Of a stretch of 64,000 nt of DNA, positions 19,301 through 27,338 are shown piece after piece. The translations under genes were made by a program, and so were the position numbers. The notes beneath the pieces are model-generated. The model saw only the letters and a list, made by a program, of their open reading frames with translations. It ran no database searches and had not been told where the DNA came from. The stretch spans positions 62,001 through 126,000 of the forward strand of contig JAFMGZ010000003.1 of assembly GCA_017854855.1 (NCBI GenBank), in the 5' to 3' direction. The first letter of the stretch is position 1, and each line of letters opens with the position of its first letter. This stretch comes from Sulfitobacter sp. (GTDB lineage: Bacteria; Pseudomonadota; Alphaproteobacteria; Rhodobacterales; Rhodobacteraceae).

Positions 19301-20372
19301 CTGTTCCGCTGGCATTGAGGGCCTGAATGGCCTCTTTGACCGATTGGTCACAGGGCGTTCCACCATAGATCGGGCGGCCCTCATCCTGCACGATGGTCTG
19401 CGCATGTTGCCTGTGCAAACCAGAGACGACCCAAGGCATATTTTCGGCCTCAAAGGCCGCATTCTCCACCTTCGGGCGGATCTTGCAGTCTGCACACCGC
19501 AGATCATCGCCGAACCAGGATACAACCAATGCCGCCGCCCTGAGATTGGGCATCTCCTCTGTCATCGCCTCGACCGCGACTGCGAAATCCGGCTTGCCCG
19601 CTGGGGTAGACACATTGGCACTGCTAAAGGCCCCTGTTCCCATTTCAAAGTTCACGGCTGTGGTGGCAAGGGCATATTCGCCCGTACCGGGGATCAGCGA
19701 CACGCCTTGGGTACCAAAGGCAAGCGCATGGTCATATCCCGGCGCAGTCGATTGTTCCGGGCGCAGCACCTCAAAGGAAAACTGCGGCACGCGGTTGCCA
19801 AAAGGTGCGAGGCTGATGTCCTCCATTACCACATAGGCCGTGCCGCGATAGGCGGGTACCCTGCCCGTCCCTTCGATTGCCTCGATCAAGGGATCGGGCA
19901 GTTGCGTGGCACTGCCCGGGTAGACGCGCATGTTCAAGTCATCCCGCGCCACTTCATTGCCGTCTGCCCAAACCCGACCGATGCGCGTGATCTCTCCCTC
20001 GCAGATCCCGATGGCAAGGCTGACCGAATAGCTGAATTGGGTTGTTTCAGGCCGCGACCTGCTTCCCTTACCGCCACCAGAGGTGGTCGAACTCTCGCTG
20101 AAATCCGAGGCCCAGATCACATGTCCCCCCAGCCGCATCCGGCCATAGACCTGTGCAATCGGATCGCCCTCACCGGCCGAGGTCAGTCGAAAACGATCGA
20201 CCTTGCCCGTCTCGATCGCCTGACCACCCTGACCCAAGAGACGCTGATCCACGATCCGCCCCAGCGTCGCGCCCACTGCACGCCCGATTGCGACCGAAGA
20301 CAGCCCCGCCAGCGTGCCCCCGACAGAGCCACCAATTGCCGCACCCGCGACTGAAAACAGGACCGTTGCCAT
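16326..20372 (-). CDS. GTA tail-tip/megatron protein (g15), glycoside hydrolase/phage tail family
   Basis: A 1,348-residue homologue of RcGTA g15, the large protein at the tail end that contacts the recipient. The N terminus is Gly/Ala-rich (GAAIGGSVGGTLAGLSSVAIG). Residues roughly 430-735 form the GTA TIM-barrel-like domain, with CIGSEMRGLTQIRGG, IDFIGIDNYMPL and KKPIWFTEYGCAA supplying acidic residues at barrel-end positions. A phage tail domain (about 790-950) and an Rcc01698-like C-terminal domain follow. Family length is about 1,300, so it is intact. The ATG lies 4 bases after g14, with AGGAGAG upstream. Confidence 0.93.
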   Translation of the reverse strand: MATVLFSVAGAAIGGSVGGTLAGLSSVAIGRAVGATLGRIVDQRLLGQGGQAIETGKVDRFRLTSAGEGDPIAQVYGRMRLGGHVIWASDFSESSTTSGGGKGSRSRPETTQFSYSVSLAIGICEGEITRIGRVWADGNEVARDDLNMRVYPGSATQLPDPLIEAIEGTGRVPAYRGTAYVVMEDISLAPFGNRVPQFSFEVLRPEQSTAPGYDHALAFGTQGVSLIPGTGEYALATTAVNFEMGTGAFSSANVSTPAGKPDFAVAVEAMTEEMPNLRAAALVVSWFGDDLRCADCKIRPKVENAAFEAENMPWVVSGLHRQHAQTIVQDEGRPIYGGTPCDQSVKEAIQALNASGTAVMFYPFILMDQHENNGLPDPYSEAENQPNLPWRGRITLSKAPGRPGSPDGTAQADAQVEAFFGTATADRFEIVDGHIRFLGEWVPQETGAPTDPLDGSPRLREGDIQSQSGTAPEDYEDQPENWTFNRFILHYAHLCAQAGGVEAFCIGSEMRGLTQIRGGSAQFLAVTKLRALAAEVRSILGPQTKISYAADWSEYFGYQPQDGTGDRYFHLDPLWADDNIDFIGIDNYMPLADWRDTEGHLDGQAWDAIYNIDYLKSNIEGGEGFDWYYHSPEARAAQIRTQITDGAHSEPWVYRYKDLRGWWENFHHDRVNGVRAQLPTGWEPMKKPIWFTEYGCAAINKGANQPNKFLDAKSSESRLPHFSTGARDELMQMHYLQAISEYWKDPQHNPPSTEYEGRMLDMSRAFVWAFDTRPYPFFPNNVAKWSDGENYTRGHWINGRTAARSLASVVGEICRRAGLEAFSTDGLYGYVRGFAVEQVGDARAALQPLMIRHGFDAIERDGVLSFRMRDGVKAVTLDPARLAVTSELEGTAEQVREAEAEVSGRMRLRFVQADADFEVIAEEAVLADEATHAVAGSEVNIALTRGEGRQIAERWLTEARVARDTVRLALPPSQMALGAGDVFELPGDQQERPALYRIDRVEQSDVQLIEGVRIEPQVYDLADIYDELVAPNQFVAPVPVLAHFMDLPLLRGDEVPHAPHIAVTAQPWPGPVALFQSSTDEGYSLNKVIAQPATIGVTTTGLAAARPGVLDRGDVLEVKLVGGTLSSVSEDGLLSGANMAAIGDGSFDTWEIFQFAQAQLVGPRTYWLKTRLRGQAGSDALMPGNWPAGSRFVLLDGVPEQIALSPSLRRVAQNFRIGPALRGYDDPSYRHSVQAFNGNGMRPYAPGHLRAQKAGDGAYQVSWIRRTRLDGDSWDTPEVPLAEESESYLVRVRQGSAVLREVVLGTPYWHYSAAMQIADGLTLPFDVSVAQISAVYGPGLERKLRVVV

Positions 20373-20375
20373 CTG

Positions 20376-20813
20376 CTACTCTCCTTTGGGAAATTCAAAT
20401 CTTGCGACGATGCGCCGCTGCCAGGGATGGCTCAGGGGGCTCTCCACCACCCCGTGTCCGCTGTAGGCGTGGATAAAGCTGGCCTCGCCACCGATGCGCC
20501 CCTGGACGCCCAGATGTTTGGCCACTCCGCCATCGCGCATGCGGAACAACAACACATCCCCCGGCGCGGCATCACTGCGGTTCTTGGCGTCCAAATGCCG
20601 CAAGGCTGCGGCCCAAAGCCGTTCTTCACCCTGCGGTTCGGACCAATCCATCGAATAGGCCGGTACCATCTCGGGTTCGGTACCCTTCACCTCACGCCAA
20701 ATACCGCGCAGCAGCCCCAGACAATCACAGCCCGCGCCCAGGGCCGAACTTTGATGCACATAGGGCGTGCCGATCCAGGCTCTTGCTGCCGCAACAATCT
20801 GCGCACCGCTCAT
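20376..20813 (-). CDS. GTA peptidase (g14), NlpC/P60 family
   Basis: A 145-residue NlpC/P60 peptidase, in RcGTA a cell-wall peptidase of the tail tip. The catalytic cysteine is Cys31 in GCDCLGLLRG and the histidine lies in FIHAYSGHGVVES. The N-terminal SGAQIVAAARAWIGTPYVHQ is the typical opening helix. The frame extends 18 codons upstream, but the ATG at 20813 forms a 4-base ATGA overlap with the g13 stop, as at most GTA junctions, and gives the family length. Confidence 0.93.
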   Translation of the reverse strand: MSGAQIVAAARAWIGTPYVHQSSALGAGCDCLGLLRGIWREVKGTEPEMVPAYSMDWSEPQGEERLWAAALRHLDAKNRSDAAPGDVLLFRMRDGGVAKHLGVQGRIGGEASFIHAYSGHGVVESPLSHPWQRRIVARFEFPKGE

Positions 20814-21697
20814 CGCAGCGATCCCCCGGTATTGGGGCCTGAGGTCTTGGGCACTGCCAGCACCCAATCCTCTCCCGGCAAGTCAGGAAAGCCTTGAAAA
20901 TTCACGATATTGTTAAACTTGAGCCGGCAGGTTTCCAGCTGCTTATTGCATCCCGCCAGCAGTTTGATCTGCCGGCCCTTGGCCACATCGCCCTTGATCG
21001 GTTCCCACAGCTCGACAATCCTCTGGCCGTCCTTGATCCGGTCATGTTTGATCAACCCGAACAAACCAGCCGCAGGCCCGTCCATCACATCCAAACGGCC
21101 CCGGATGAAAAACCCCTCGTCAAAGCCAGGCAGGCTGTCCCAGGTGAACTTGCGCCCCCCTTCCTCCAGTTGCACTGCCAATGTGGTGGAATAGCCCAGC
21201 AATCTGGTATCAAACCGGCAGGCGCTGTCACCCAGAACCGCTGTGCATGGCTTTTGATAAACCCGGCCCAGGGTCCGGTTCAACGCCTCTGTCAGCCCCC
21301 GCAACTCTGCGCGAAAGGAACCGTCAACCCGCCGCATCTCACCGATGGTGCCGCGAAATTGCAACCAACGTTGGCTGACATCCTGCCAGTTCACCAACCA
21401 TGCCTGTACTTCCGCACCGTCAAAACGCCCCTGCTCGATCTCGTCCTCGCGGATTGATGCATCGCTCAGCGCCCCGATTGCCTCGGTGTTGTCCACCGAC
21501 AGACCCGTGGTCTGGGCAATCGCCTTGGCGCTCAGCCCCGCATCCGCGCGAAACGCCACACCCTCAAAGGTCAGGGGCATGTCATGATCGGTGAAGGCAA
21601 AACTCACCCCATCTGTGCGCGTGATTTTCCAGGCATGGCAGACCGTCGTCAGCCCACCCTCCAGATGCGCCTGGAGCGCTGCTGTCAAACCCGCCAT
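20810..21697 (-). CDS. GTA tail hub protein (g13), DUF2163/phage BR0599 family
   Basis: A 295-residue homologue of RcGTA g13, the hub at the tail tube end. Four C-terminal-half cysteines (KPCTAV, SACRFD, AGCNKQ and ETCRLK) match the positions I recall for an iron-sulfur cluster in the RcGTA hub structure, so metal binding is likely conserved. The C-terminal NIVNFQGFPDLPG is a family signature. The start overlaps the g12 stop (TGATG) and the stop overlaps the g14 start. Confidence 0.92.
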   Translation of the reverse strand: MAGLTAALQAHLEGGLTTVCHAWKITRTDGVSFAFTDHDMPLTFEGVAFRADAGLSAKAIAQTTGLSVDNTEAIGALSDASIREDEIEQGRFDGAEVQAWLVNWQDVSQRWLQFRGTIGEMRRVDGSFRAELRGLTEALNRTLGRVYQKPCTAVLGDSACRFDTRLLGYSTTLAVQLEEGGRKFTWDSLPGFDEGFFIRGRLDVMDGPAAGLFGLIKHDRIKDGQRIVELWEPIKGDVAKGRQIKLLAGCNKQLETCRLKFNNIVNFQGFPDLPGEDWVLAVPKTSGPNTGGSLR

Positions 21698-22329
21698 CAG
21701 ATCCGCACCTCGATCACCGGCACCGATGGCACCTGTCCGGCCTGAAAGCTCTCGACGCTGGTCAAGATCCGGTCGGTGTCAAAGCGCACGGGCACATCGA
21801 ACTCATAGCCCGCATAAATCTCCATCTCGGGGTCTGGCGGATGCGCAAAGGTGATGATCCCGCTGTTGGCATCCACCTCATAGTCCAGCCCCTCTTGCAG
21901 TTCGTCCTGCTCCACCCCGACCTTGACCGACCCCGCAACCGGCTTCTTGATCGGGCGGCGATAGTATTGCTCACCGGACCAATAGGTCTTCATGATCTGA
22001 AACTGCGCGGTGACCCCGTCTCCATAGCCGATGCTCTGGTCATCAAAGACCGGCTCGGCCGTGGCACGGCCAGATCTGTAGTCTGACCAATCCTTCCAAC
22101 GGAACCCGTGCATCTGCCCCATCCGCGCCTCGAAAAACCCGATCAGGATTTGCAGATCGTCGATGGACCGCATCCCCAGCCCCGCATCATAGCTGCGCCG
22201 CGAATGGGCCCAGGGCGTGTTGCGCTCCTCAAAACCATTGGCCAAGGTCACCACGTCAGTGCGCCTATGCGGCCCCCCGACAGAGCCAAAACTCAAAGTG
22301 GCGGGAAATCTTACTTCATGGAAAGCCAT
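21697..22329 (-). CDS. GTA distal tail protein (g12), DUF2460 family
   Basis: A 210-residue DUF2460 protein. In RcGTA, g12 forms the distal tail ring linking tube and hub. Recognised by the N-terminal FHEVRFPATLSFGSVGGPHR, the RRSYDAGLGMRSIDDLQ block, HGFRWKDWSDYRS and the C-terminal VRFDTDRILTSVESF. Length equals the family norm. It starts 24 bases after g11 with CAGGAGCTGCAG upstream and is coupled to g13. Confidence 0.92.
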   Translation of the reverse strand: MAFHEVRFPATLSFGSVGGPHRRTDVVTLANGFEERNTPWAHSRRSYDAGLGMRSIDDLQILIGFFEARMGQMHGFRWKDWSDYRSGRATAEPVFDDQSIGYGDGVTAQFQIMKTYWSGEQYYRRPIKKPVAGSVKVGVEQDELQEGLDYEVDANSGIITFAHPPDPEMEIYAGYEFDVPVRFDTDRILTSVESFQAGQVPSVPVIEVRI

Positions 22330-22353
22330 CTGCAGCTCCTGACCCTGTAAAAA

Positions 22354-23016
22354 TTAACGGTTGCGATTGCCAGAGGACAAAGCCCGGCTCATCTGGGCGG
22401 CAATCTGGCTTTGCGAGCGCTGGAACCCCTGCACATCGGGCGTGCTGATATGCATCACCACCTGAGGCGCGCCACCGCCGCCGCCACTGCGCACGCCCAG
22501 CTTGCCGTCAGGGCCGCGGGCCAGGGGCATGATCGCCTCCGGCCCGGCTTCGCCCATCAAACCGGTGCCACCGCGCATGGGAAAGGTCGTGGCACTGCTG
22601 ACCACCCCTCCTTGTGCAAAGGGCATCACCTTGCCTTGGGAAAACGGCGCACCATTGGCAAAGGGCAGAATGCCCTGCACCAGGGATCCCACGCCTTGGC
22701 TGATCAACCCACCCAAATGATCCGTCACCGGCTTCATCGCAGCGTTGTAGGTGGTACTCGCCAGCGATTGCGCCACGCCGCGCAGGGCCTCCGACATCTT
22801 CATCCCGTCAAATACAACCCCGTCAAAGGCCCGCCGCAATCCACGGCTCAGACCCTTTTCCAGCGTCTGCACATCCTTGCCTGTGGCGGCCAGCGATGCC
22901 GACATCCGGCGCAATTCAGCGTCAAACCCCGATACCAGCGTGCCGGTGTTCGCCAATGTGGCATTCAGGTCTTCGGCATGGCTCTCAAGCCCGCCATAAT
23001 CATCGAAATCAGCCAT
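22354..23016 (-). CDS. GTA tail tape measure protein (g11)
   Basis: A 220-residue short tape measure protein. The N-terminal two thirds are helical (ESHAEDLNATLANTGTLVSGF, VQTLEKGLSRGLRRAFDG) and the middle has hydrophobic stretches (ISQGVGSLVQGILPFANG). The GLMGEAGPEAIMPLARGPDG motif is common near tape-measure C termini. Tape length sets tail length, and 220 residues fit the short GTA tail. It overlaps g10.1 by 8 bases. Confidence 0.9.
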   Translation of the reverse strand: MADFDDYGGLESHAEDLNATLANTGTLVSGFDAELRRMSASLAATGKDVQTLEKGLSRGLRRAFDGVVFDGMKMSEALRGVAQSLASTTYNAAMKPVTDHLGGLISQGVGSLVQGILPFANGAPFSQGKVMPFAQGGVVSSATTFPMRGGTGLMGEAGPEAIMPLARGPDGKLGVRSGGGGGAPQVVMHISTPDVQGFQRSQSQIAAQMSRALSSGNRNR

Positions 23017-23212
23017 TTTCGGTTCCCTTTTTCCGGTCCGGATAGGCCGCCATCAGGGCGGCCAGCCCGTCGCTCAGCAGCGGTGCGTCGCTGCCCCTGC
23101 TGCCCAGCATCATCTGCAACTCCATCGGCGTCAGCGCCCAGAACTGCGCCGGCTGCAAGCCCAGCCCATGCAACCCCACCCGCATCAGCGCCGGCCAGTC
23201 CAATCCCGTCAC
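23009..23212 (-). CDS. Small GTA tail assembly protein (g10.1, TIGR02216-like)
   Basis: 67 residues, with TGLDWPALMRVGLHGLGLQP and FWALTPMELQMMLG typical of the small rcc01693-type protein encoded between g10 and g11. It is probably the second part of the tail assembly chaperone pair. The start is a GTG whose GTGA overlaps the g10 stop, so it depends on termination-reinitiation. It could also be reached by a ribosomal frameshift, as in lambda G/GT, but I see no obvious slippery heptamer. Confidence 0.88.
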   Translation of the reverse strand: MTGLDWPALMRVGLHGLGLQPAQFWALTPMELQMMLGSRGSDAPLLSDGLAALMAAYPDRKKGTENG

Positions 23213-23523
23213 TGCGGCACCACAAATGCCCGCGCCAACAGCTCCGCTGCCGCCTTGGCCGCCGCCACCGGGCCGCCGTCGATGCGGGCTGCGGCCACCT
23301 GTGTGTCGCTCATCTCAGACCCGCCGCCGCGCAAAGCCGCCCCCAGCAACGCCACCACATCACGGCTCGAAAACCGCGCCGCCTCGAACCTCTCGACCAG
23401 CCCCATCAGCGATGCCTCGCCCAGACCATCCTCAAGCTCGGCCAGCGCACCCAGCGTCAGCCGCGCCACGCAGCGCTTGCCATCAAGGGTCAGCGCCACA
23501 TCCCCCCGCCACCGGTTCGCCAT
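23209..23523 (-). CDS. GTA tail assembly chaperone-like protein (g10)
   Basis: 104 residues of the gene transfer agent family PF11836, with the motifs NRWRGDVALTLDGKRC, LTLGALAELEDGLGE and FSSRDVVALLGAALRGGG. It lies between the major tail protein and the tape measure, where tail assembly chaperones are found. The ATG at 23523 is used; a TTG two codons upstream is an in-frame alternative. It starts 2 bases beyond the g9 stop. Confidence 0.9.
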   Translation of the reverse strand: MANRWRGDVALTLDGKRCVARLTLGALAELEDGLGEASLMGLVERFEAARFSSRDVVALLGAALRGGGSEMSDTQVAAARIDGGPVAAAKAAAELLARAFVVPQ

Positions 23524-23525
23524 GC

Positions 23526-23951
23526 TCAAACCACCACCAGATCGGGCGTGAACGTCAAAATGCCAGCCGACTGCAGGCTCAACTCATAGGTCGCCTCGCC
23601 ATTCAGCTGCCCCGCATATTCCAACGCCGTCACCTGAAACGGGCCCTCCACCACACCAAAGGCAGGGATGATGATCTGAAAGCCCGGCGTCAGCCCGTCA
23701 AAAAACAATTGCCGCGCCCTTTCGTCCGTCCCCTCATCGCGAAACACGCCCGAGCCTGAAATATTGCACGACCGCACACCGGCCCCCGCCAGCAACTCGC
23801 GCCAGCCGCCGTCACTATCCAATGAGGTCACATCGACGGTCTCGGCATTGAAACTCACCCGCGTGGCCCGCAGGCCCGCGATGGTCTCGAACTGCCCATC
23901 ACTTGTCATATCCACCTTGACCAAAAGGTCCTTGCCTGCCTGAACAGCCAT
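23526..23951 (-). CDS. GTA major tail protein (g9)
   Basis: 141 residues of the TP901-1-type major tail tube family. Signatures: GKDLLVKVDMTSDGQFETIAGLRAT, FNAETVDVTSLDSDGGWRELL and FEVVEGPFQV-like VVEGPFQVTALEYAGQLNGE. It polymerises into the tail tube. Two adjacent ATGs exist (23954 and 23951); the second has better spacing from AGGAGAG. A 21-base gap separates it from g8, and it has its own strong ribosome binding site, consistent with a need for many copies. Confidence 0.92.
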   Translation of the reverse strand: MAVQAGKDLLVKVDMTSDGQFETIAGLRATRVSFNAETVDVTSLDSDGGWRELLAGAGVRSCNISGSGVFRDEGTDERARQLFFDGLTPGFQIIIPAFGVVEGPFQVTALEYAGQLNGEATYELSLQSAGILTFTPDLVVV

Positions 23952-23972
23952 CATGTCTCTCCTGAATTAAAT

Positions 23973-24389
23973 CTAAATCTCGTCGTCCTGCACCCGCGCG
24001 GCAAAGCGCAGATCAATCTGGCGTGTCGCCGCGCTTTCGATGCGCGCGGCCTTGGCCTGCTCAAAGCGCAGGCTGATCACACGCCCCCGGCTCAGGGTCA
24101 GATCGCCTTCGTGCAGGACATCACTGATCGCGCCTGCCGCCTGTTTGGCCTGCGCAAAACCGGGGGCGGCGGTGATGACCGATATCGTGAAACGATGCAG
24201 CGCGCCCGCGCCGGTCCCGTCAGAGGCATCGGTGACGCTTTCACTGCCAAGGCGTACATAGATCATCGGCAACGCCCCCGCAGGCAGCGCATCGTAAATC
24301 GCTGTGCCCACTATCGCCCCAAGGGCCGCATCCTGTCGCAACGCATCATAAACAGCCGCTTGCAACGGCCCGGACATGGCAAAGCTCAT
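23973..24389 (-). CDS. GTA tail terminator-like protein (g8, DUF3168)
   Basis: 138 residues of DUF3168, the family of tail terminator/neck proteins that cap the tube at the head side. Family features are LQAAVYDALRQDAALGAIVG, AIYDALPAGALPMIYVRLG and FTISVITAAPGFAQAKQAA. The start overlaps the g7 stop by ATGA. Confidence 0.9.
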   Translation of the reverse strand: MSFAMSGPLQAAVYDALRQDAALGAIVGTAIYDALPAGALPMIYVRLGSESVTDASDGTGAGALHRFTISVITAAPGFAQAKQAAGAISDVLHEGDLTLSRGRVISLRFEQAKAARIESAATRQIDLRFAARVQDDEI

Positions 24390-24724
24390 ACCACCATCTC
24401 CTCTTGGGCAAAGCAGGTCAGATAGCGGCCCTCAGGGTCACGCTCTGCCACCGCCTGAATGGTGAAGACCCGCGCACCCTGGCGGAACCTCTGCTCGGGT
24501 TGGGGGCGCTCGGGCGTGCCAAAGGGGGCACCTCGCACCACGATCTTATAGTTTACACGGCTGACCGGCACGCCGCCTGACGCGGCCTCACGCCCGGTGC
24601 GTGCGGTGATCTCGGCCCAGACCGAACCGACCACGATCCAGCCCTGCGTATATCCGCCCGACCCGTCGCTGACGCGTTCCGGTGCCTCAAGGATCAGCGC
24701 CTGGTTCAGGCGCGGCAGGTTCAT
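24386..24724 (-). CDS. GTA head closure protein (g7)
   Basis: 112 residues resembling phage head closure (stopper) proteins: LNQALILEAPERVSDGSGGY, VVGSVWAEITARTGRE and VNYKIVVRGAP. It seals the packaged head and joins it to the tail. The frame extends 24 codons further upstream, but ATG 24724 overlaps the g6 stop by ATGA and gives the family length. Confidence 0.9.
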   Translation of the reverse strand: MNLPRLNQALILEAPERVSDGSGGYTQGWIVVGSVWAEITARTGREAASGGVPVSRVNYKIVVRGAPFGTPERPQPEQRFRQGARVFTIQAVAERDPEGRYLTCFAQEEMVV

Positions 24725-25320
24725 CTGACCGCCCCCGCACCCAGCCGGACATGCTTGTAGCGCTCGATCAGGCTGGTGACGCCAAAGGGCATGCAACCAT
24801 TGCTCAATCCCGTATCATGCCGGTATTCATAGTAATGCGCCGCCAGCATCAGCACCGCCTGGCGCAGATCACTGGGCACACCGTCCCAAGCGGCCGCAAA
24901 ACCCGCCTCAAAATGAACCACCACCGATCCCTTGGCGGGCACCGATGGCAAGGCAGTGCCCGTGGCCCGCACACGCGGGGTCTGGGTATCGCGCTCCAGC
25001 CAAAAGCTGCCGGTCGCCACGTCCGCGCGGGTCCCGTCCGCCGCAATCCGCTCGACCTGTGTCACGGCGCTCACCGGTGCCACCGGCAAGACCTGCCCGC
25101 AATCCGTTGTCCAATGCCCCAGCGTCAATGCGAACATGCGCATCAAAAGCGCCTTGCCCGTGCGCCCCTCAACCGCCGCGATCGCGGCACGCAGAAATGA
25201 CGCCAGCACAGCATCCTGCGTTTCACCCGTCCCAAACCCACTGCCAAGCCGCAAATGGGCCTTGAAGGCCTCAACCGGCAGGTCCGCATCTGCAATGGGT
25301 GTCTGTTCAATCAACATCAT
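24721..25320 (-). CDS. GTA head-tail connector/adaptor protein (g6)
   Basis: 199 residues of the phage head-tail connector family (gp6/TIGR02215-like): VEAFKAHLRLGSGFG near the N terminus and the helical C-terminal block DGVPSDLRQAVLMLAAHYYEYR. It docks under the portal. The upstream extension of the frame passes through the intergenic hairpin and is not coding. ATG 25320 has GGAG six bases upstream. A 159-base gap separates it from the capsid gene, the longest gap within the operon. Confidence 0.9.
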   Translation of the reverse strand: MMLIEQTPIADADLPVEAFKAHLRLGSGFGTGETQDAVLASFLRAAIAAVEGRTGKALLMRMFALTLGHWTTDCGQVLPVAPVSAVTQVERIAADGTRADVATGSFWLERDTQTPRVRATGTALPSVPAKGSVVVHFEAGFAAAWDGVPSDLRQAVLMLAAHYYEYRHDTGLSNGCMPFGVTSLIERYKHVRLGAGAVR

Positions 25321-25440
25321 GGAAGTCTCCAAATTTCGGCCCCCTATCTGGACCAGAAAAACCCGGACGCGCGGCCACCTGCCCTGCTCGGTCGGAGGGG
25401 AGCAGCTAGGCAAGGCAAGCTGAACGGTCGCGCGCCCAGA

Positions 25441-25466
25441 CCGGGGCCACGTCACCCCGGCCCCGG
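25441..25466 (-). other. Stem-loop just after the major capsid gene
   Basis: An 8-bp GC stem (CCGGGGCC / GGCCCCGG, 10-base loop) lies 13 bases beyond the capsid stop codon and before the g6 ribosome binding site. No T run follows, so it is more likely a partial attenuator or an RNA 3'-end stabiliser that raises capsid mRNA over downstream genes. The rest of the gap 25321-25479 shows nothing else. Confidence 0.5.
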
Positions 25467-25479
25467 CATTCAAAGCGGC

Positions 25480-26643
25480 TTAGGCCACCCCGAATTTCAG
25501 CAATTTGATCGCGGCAAAATCGCTCACGTCACCGCCCACACGCTTGGTTGCGTAAAACAGCACATGCGGCTTGGCGCTAAAGGGATCGCGCAGAATGCGC
25601 AGATCGGGGCGTTCGGCCACGGTATAGCCCGCGCGGAAATCCCCAAATGCGATGGAGAAGCTGCCAGAGGCCACATCGGGCATATCCTCGGCCACCAGCA
25701 CCGGATACCCCATCAACATCGCAGGCTCTCCGGCCGCCAGACCATCCGACCACAAGAACCGGCCATCCGCATCCGTCAGCTTGCGCACCCGGCCCGCCGT
25801 CTTTGAATTCATCACGAAGGCCCCGTTGGCACGGTACTGCGCACCCAGCGCATAGACCAATTCGATGATCGCATCCGGCGTAAGATCACCATCAACTTCC
25901 GTGGGCACATAGCCAAGGTTGCCCCAGGTCCAGATGTCATTGTCCACCGCCGCATGGGTCAGGAAACCCTTGGGCTTATCCACCCCGTCACCGTTCACAA
26001 AGGCAGCAGCCTCCGCGCGGGCAAACTTGTTGGCAATGCGGCCCGCCAGCCAGCCTTCGATGTCAAAGGCACTGTCATCCAGCAGACGCTGGGATGCTTT
26101 CGGCAGGGCGCTCAACTCATGCAAGCCAATGGTGATCCGGTCGATTTGCGGGGTCGAGGTCTCGGTCTGTGGCCCTGCCTCTGTCGCCCAGCCGGCACCG
26201 ACATCCGTATGATCCACCAGCACATCATAAGACGTGGCCTCAACCTGCACGACACTTGCAATCGCGCGGATTGATGCCGTCGCATTCAGCACCGATTGCA
26301 CCGTGGCGCTGGTCTGTGGGTCCACCAGATAGCCACCATCCGAATTGACCGCCGTGGACAGCGATTTGCCCTCCAGCTCCAGCCCGCGCAAGCCGTCATC
26401 ATCGCCGTTGCGCAGGTAGGCGTTGAACGCCTTTTGATGGGGGGCACCCGCATCCATGGCCCCACCAAGGGGCGTGCGTGCAGGCAGTGTCATTTTTCGA
26501 TCCAGCATGGTCATCCGCTCTTCTGTTTGTTGAAGTTTTGAGTCTATTTCAGCCTGAAAGCCCTTGAAGTCAGTGACAAATCCCGTCACCGCCGCTCGCA
26601 CTTCTTCAGCCGGGGAAATCTCCCCCGTTTTTGGTCTGCTCAT
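25480..26643 (-). CDS. GTA major capsid protein (g5), HK97 fold
   Basis: A 387-residue HK97-type capsid protein. The N-terminal 100 residues (delta/scaffold region, coiled coil DFKGFQAEIDSKLQQTEERM) are expected to be removed by the g4 protease. The capsid core begins around GGYLVDPQTSATVQSVLN and continues with ASVVQVEATSYDVLVDH, GLHELSALPKASQRLLDDS and AFVNGDGVDKPKGFL. The C terminus is DFAAIKLLKFGVA. The start overlaps the g4 stop by ATGA. Confidence 0.95.
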   Translation of the reverse strand: MSRPKTGEISPAEEVRAAVTGFVTDFKGFQAEIDSKLQQTEERMTMLDRKMTLPARTPLGGAMDAGAPHQKAFNAYLRNGDDDGLRGLELEGKSLSTAVNSDGGYLVDPQTSATVQSVLNATASIRAIASVVQVEATSYDVLVDHTDVGAGWATEAGPQTETSTPQIDRITIGLHELSALPKASQRLLDDSAFDIEGWLAGRIANKFARAEAAAFVNGDGVDKPKGFLTHAAVDNDIWTWGNLGYVPTEVDGDLTPDAIIELVYALGAQYRANGAFVMNSKTAGRVRKLTDADGRFLWSDGLAAGEPAMLMGYPVLVAEDMPDVASGSFSIAFGDFRAGYTVAERPDLRILRDPFSAKPHVLFYATKRVGGDVSDFAAIKLLKFGVA

Positions 26644-27299
26644 CCGTCACTCCCGAATTTGCTCAAGTTTTCTGTGTTCCGCGCGCCACCCCCGCGCCCC
26701 ATTGCCGCTCTCGCCTGCTCAAACGACGCGGCCATCTCGCGCAGCATGTCACCCATGGGGATGAAATCCCCCTTGGCCGCCACCCGCGCAGTGGGCAGCA
26801 TCGGAAAGGTCACCAAGGACACCTCCCAAAGCTCCAGTTCCGACAAGAGCCGCTGGCCCTTGCTGTTCTTGCTCGCTCTCACCGTGCGGTATCCGATCGA
26901 CAACCCGTCGATGGCACCGGCCGCGATCAGGGCGGCAGCCTCACGCCCCTTCTCGACAGCGCTCAGAATGCGGCCCTTGACCCACAATCCCTTGCCGTCC
27001 TCGCGCAGTTCATCCCATACGCCGATGGGCTGGGCGGGATCATGCTGCCACAGCATCTTGATGCGGTGCCCGGCCTTTGCACCCCGCGCCAGGGATGCCC
27101 GATAGGCCCCCGCCTCAACCACATCACCGCCCTGATCGACCGCGCCGAACAGGCTGGCATAGCCGCTGATCTGGGTTCCGCCATCAATCTCCGCGACCTT
27201 GTCAAAGGCCATGAACTTGCGTTCCAAAACCGGGCCGCCCCCGGACATATCTTTCCCGTTCTCCGGCCCAAAGCCGAAGTCGCTCACGTCATATCCCAT
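26640..27299 (-). CDS. GTA prohead protease (g4), HK97 family
   Basis: 219 residues of the HK97 prohead protease family (peptidase U35). Motifs: KFMAFDKVAEIDGGTQISGYASLF, VDQGGDVVEAGAY, KMLWQHDPAQPIGVWDEL (His near the active site) and GAIDGLSIGYRT (catalytic Ser in LSIGY), then SELELWEVSLVTFPM. It matures the capsid. ATG 27299 has a strong AAGGAGA site. Confidence 0.94.
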   Translation of the reverse strand: MGYDVSDFGFGPENGKDMSGGGPVLERKFMAFDKVAEIDGGTQISGYASLFGAVDQGGDVVEAGAYRASLARGAKAGHRIKMLWQHDPAQPIGVWDELREDGKGLWVKGRILSAVEKGREAAALIAAGAIDGLSIGYRTVRASKNSKGQRLLSELELWEVSLVTFPMLPTARVAAKGDFIPMGDMLREMAASFEQARAAMGRGGGARNTENLSKFGSDG

Positions 27300-27338
27300 G
27301 ACATTCTCCTTGAATTTCAGCCCGCTACCACCCGCGCC

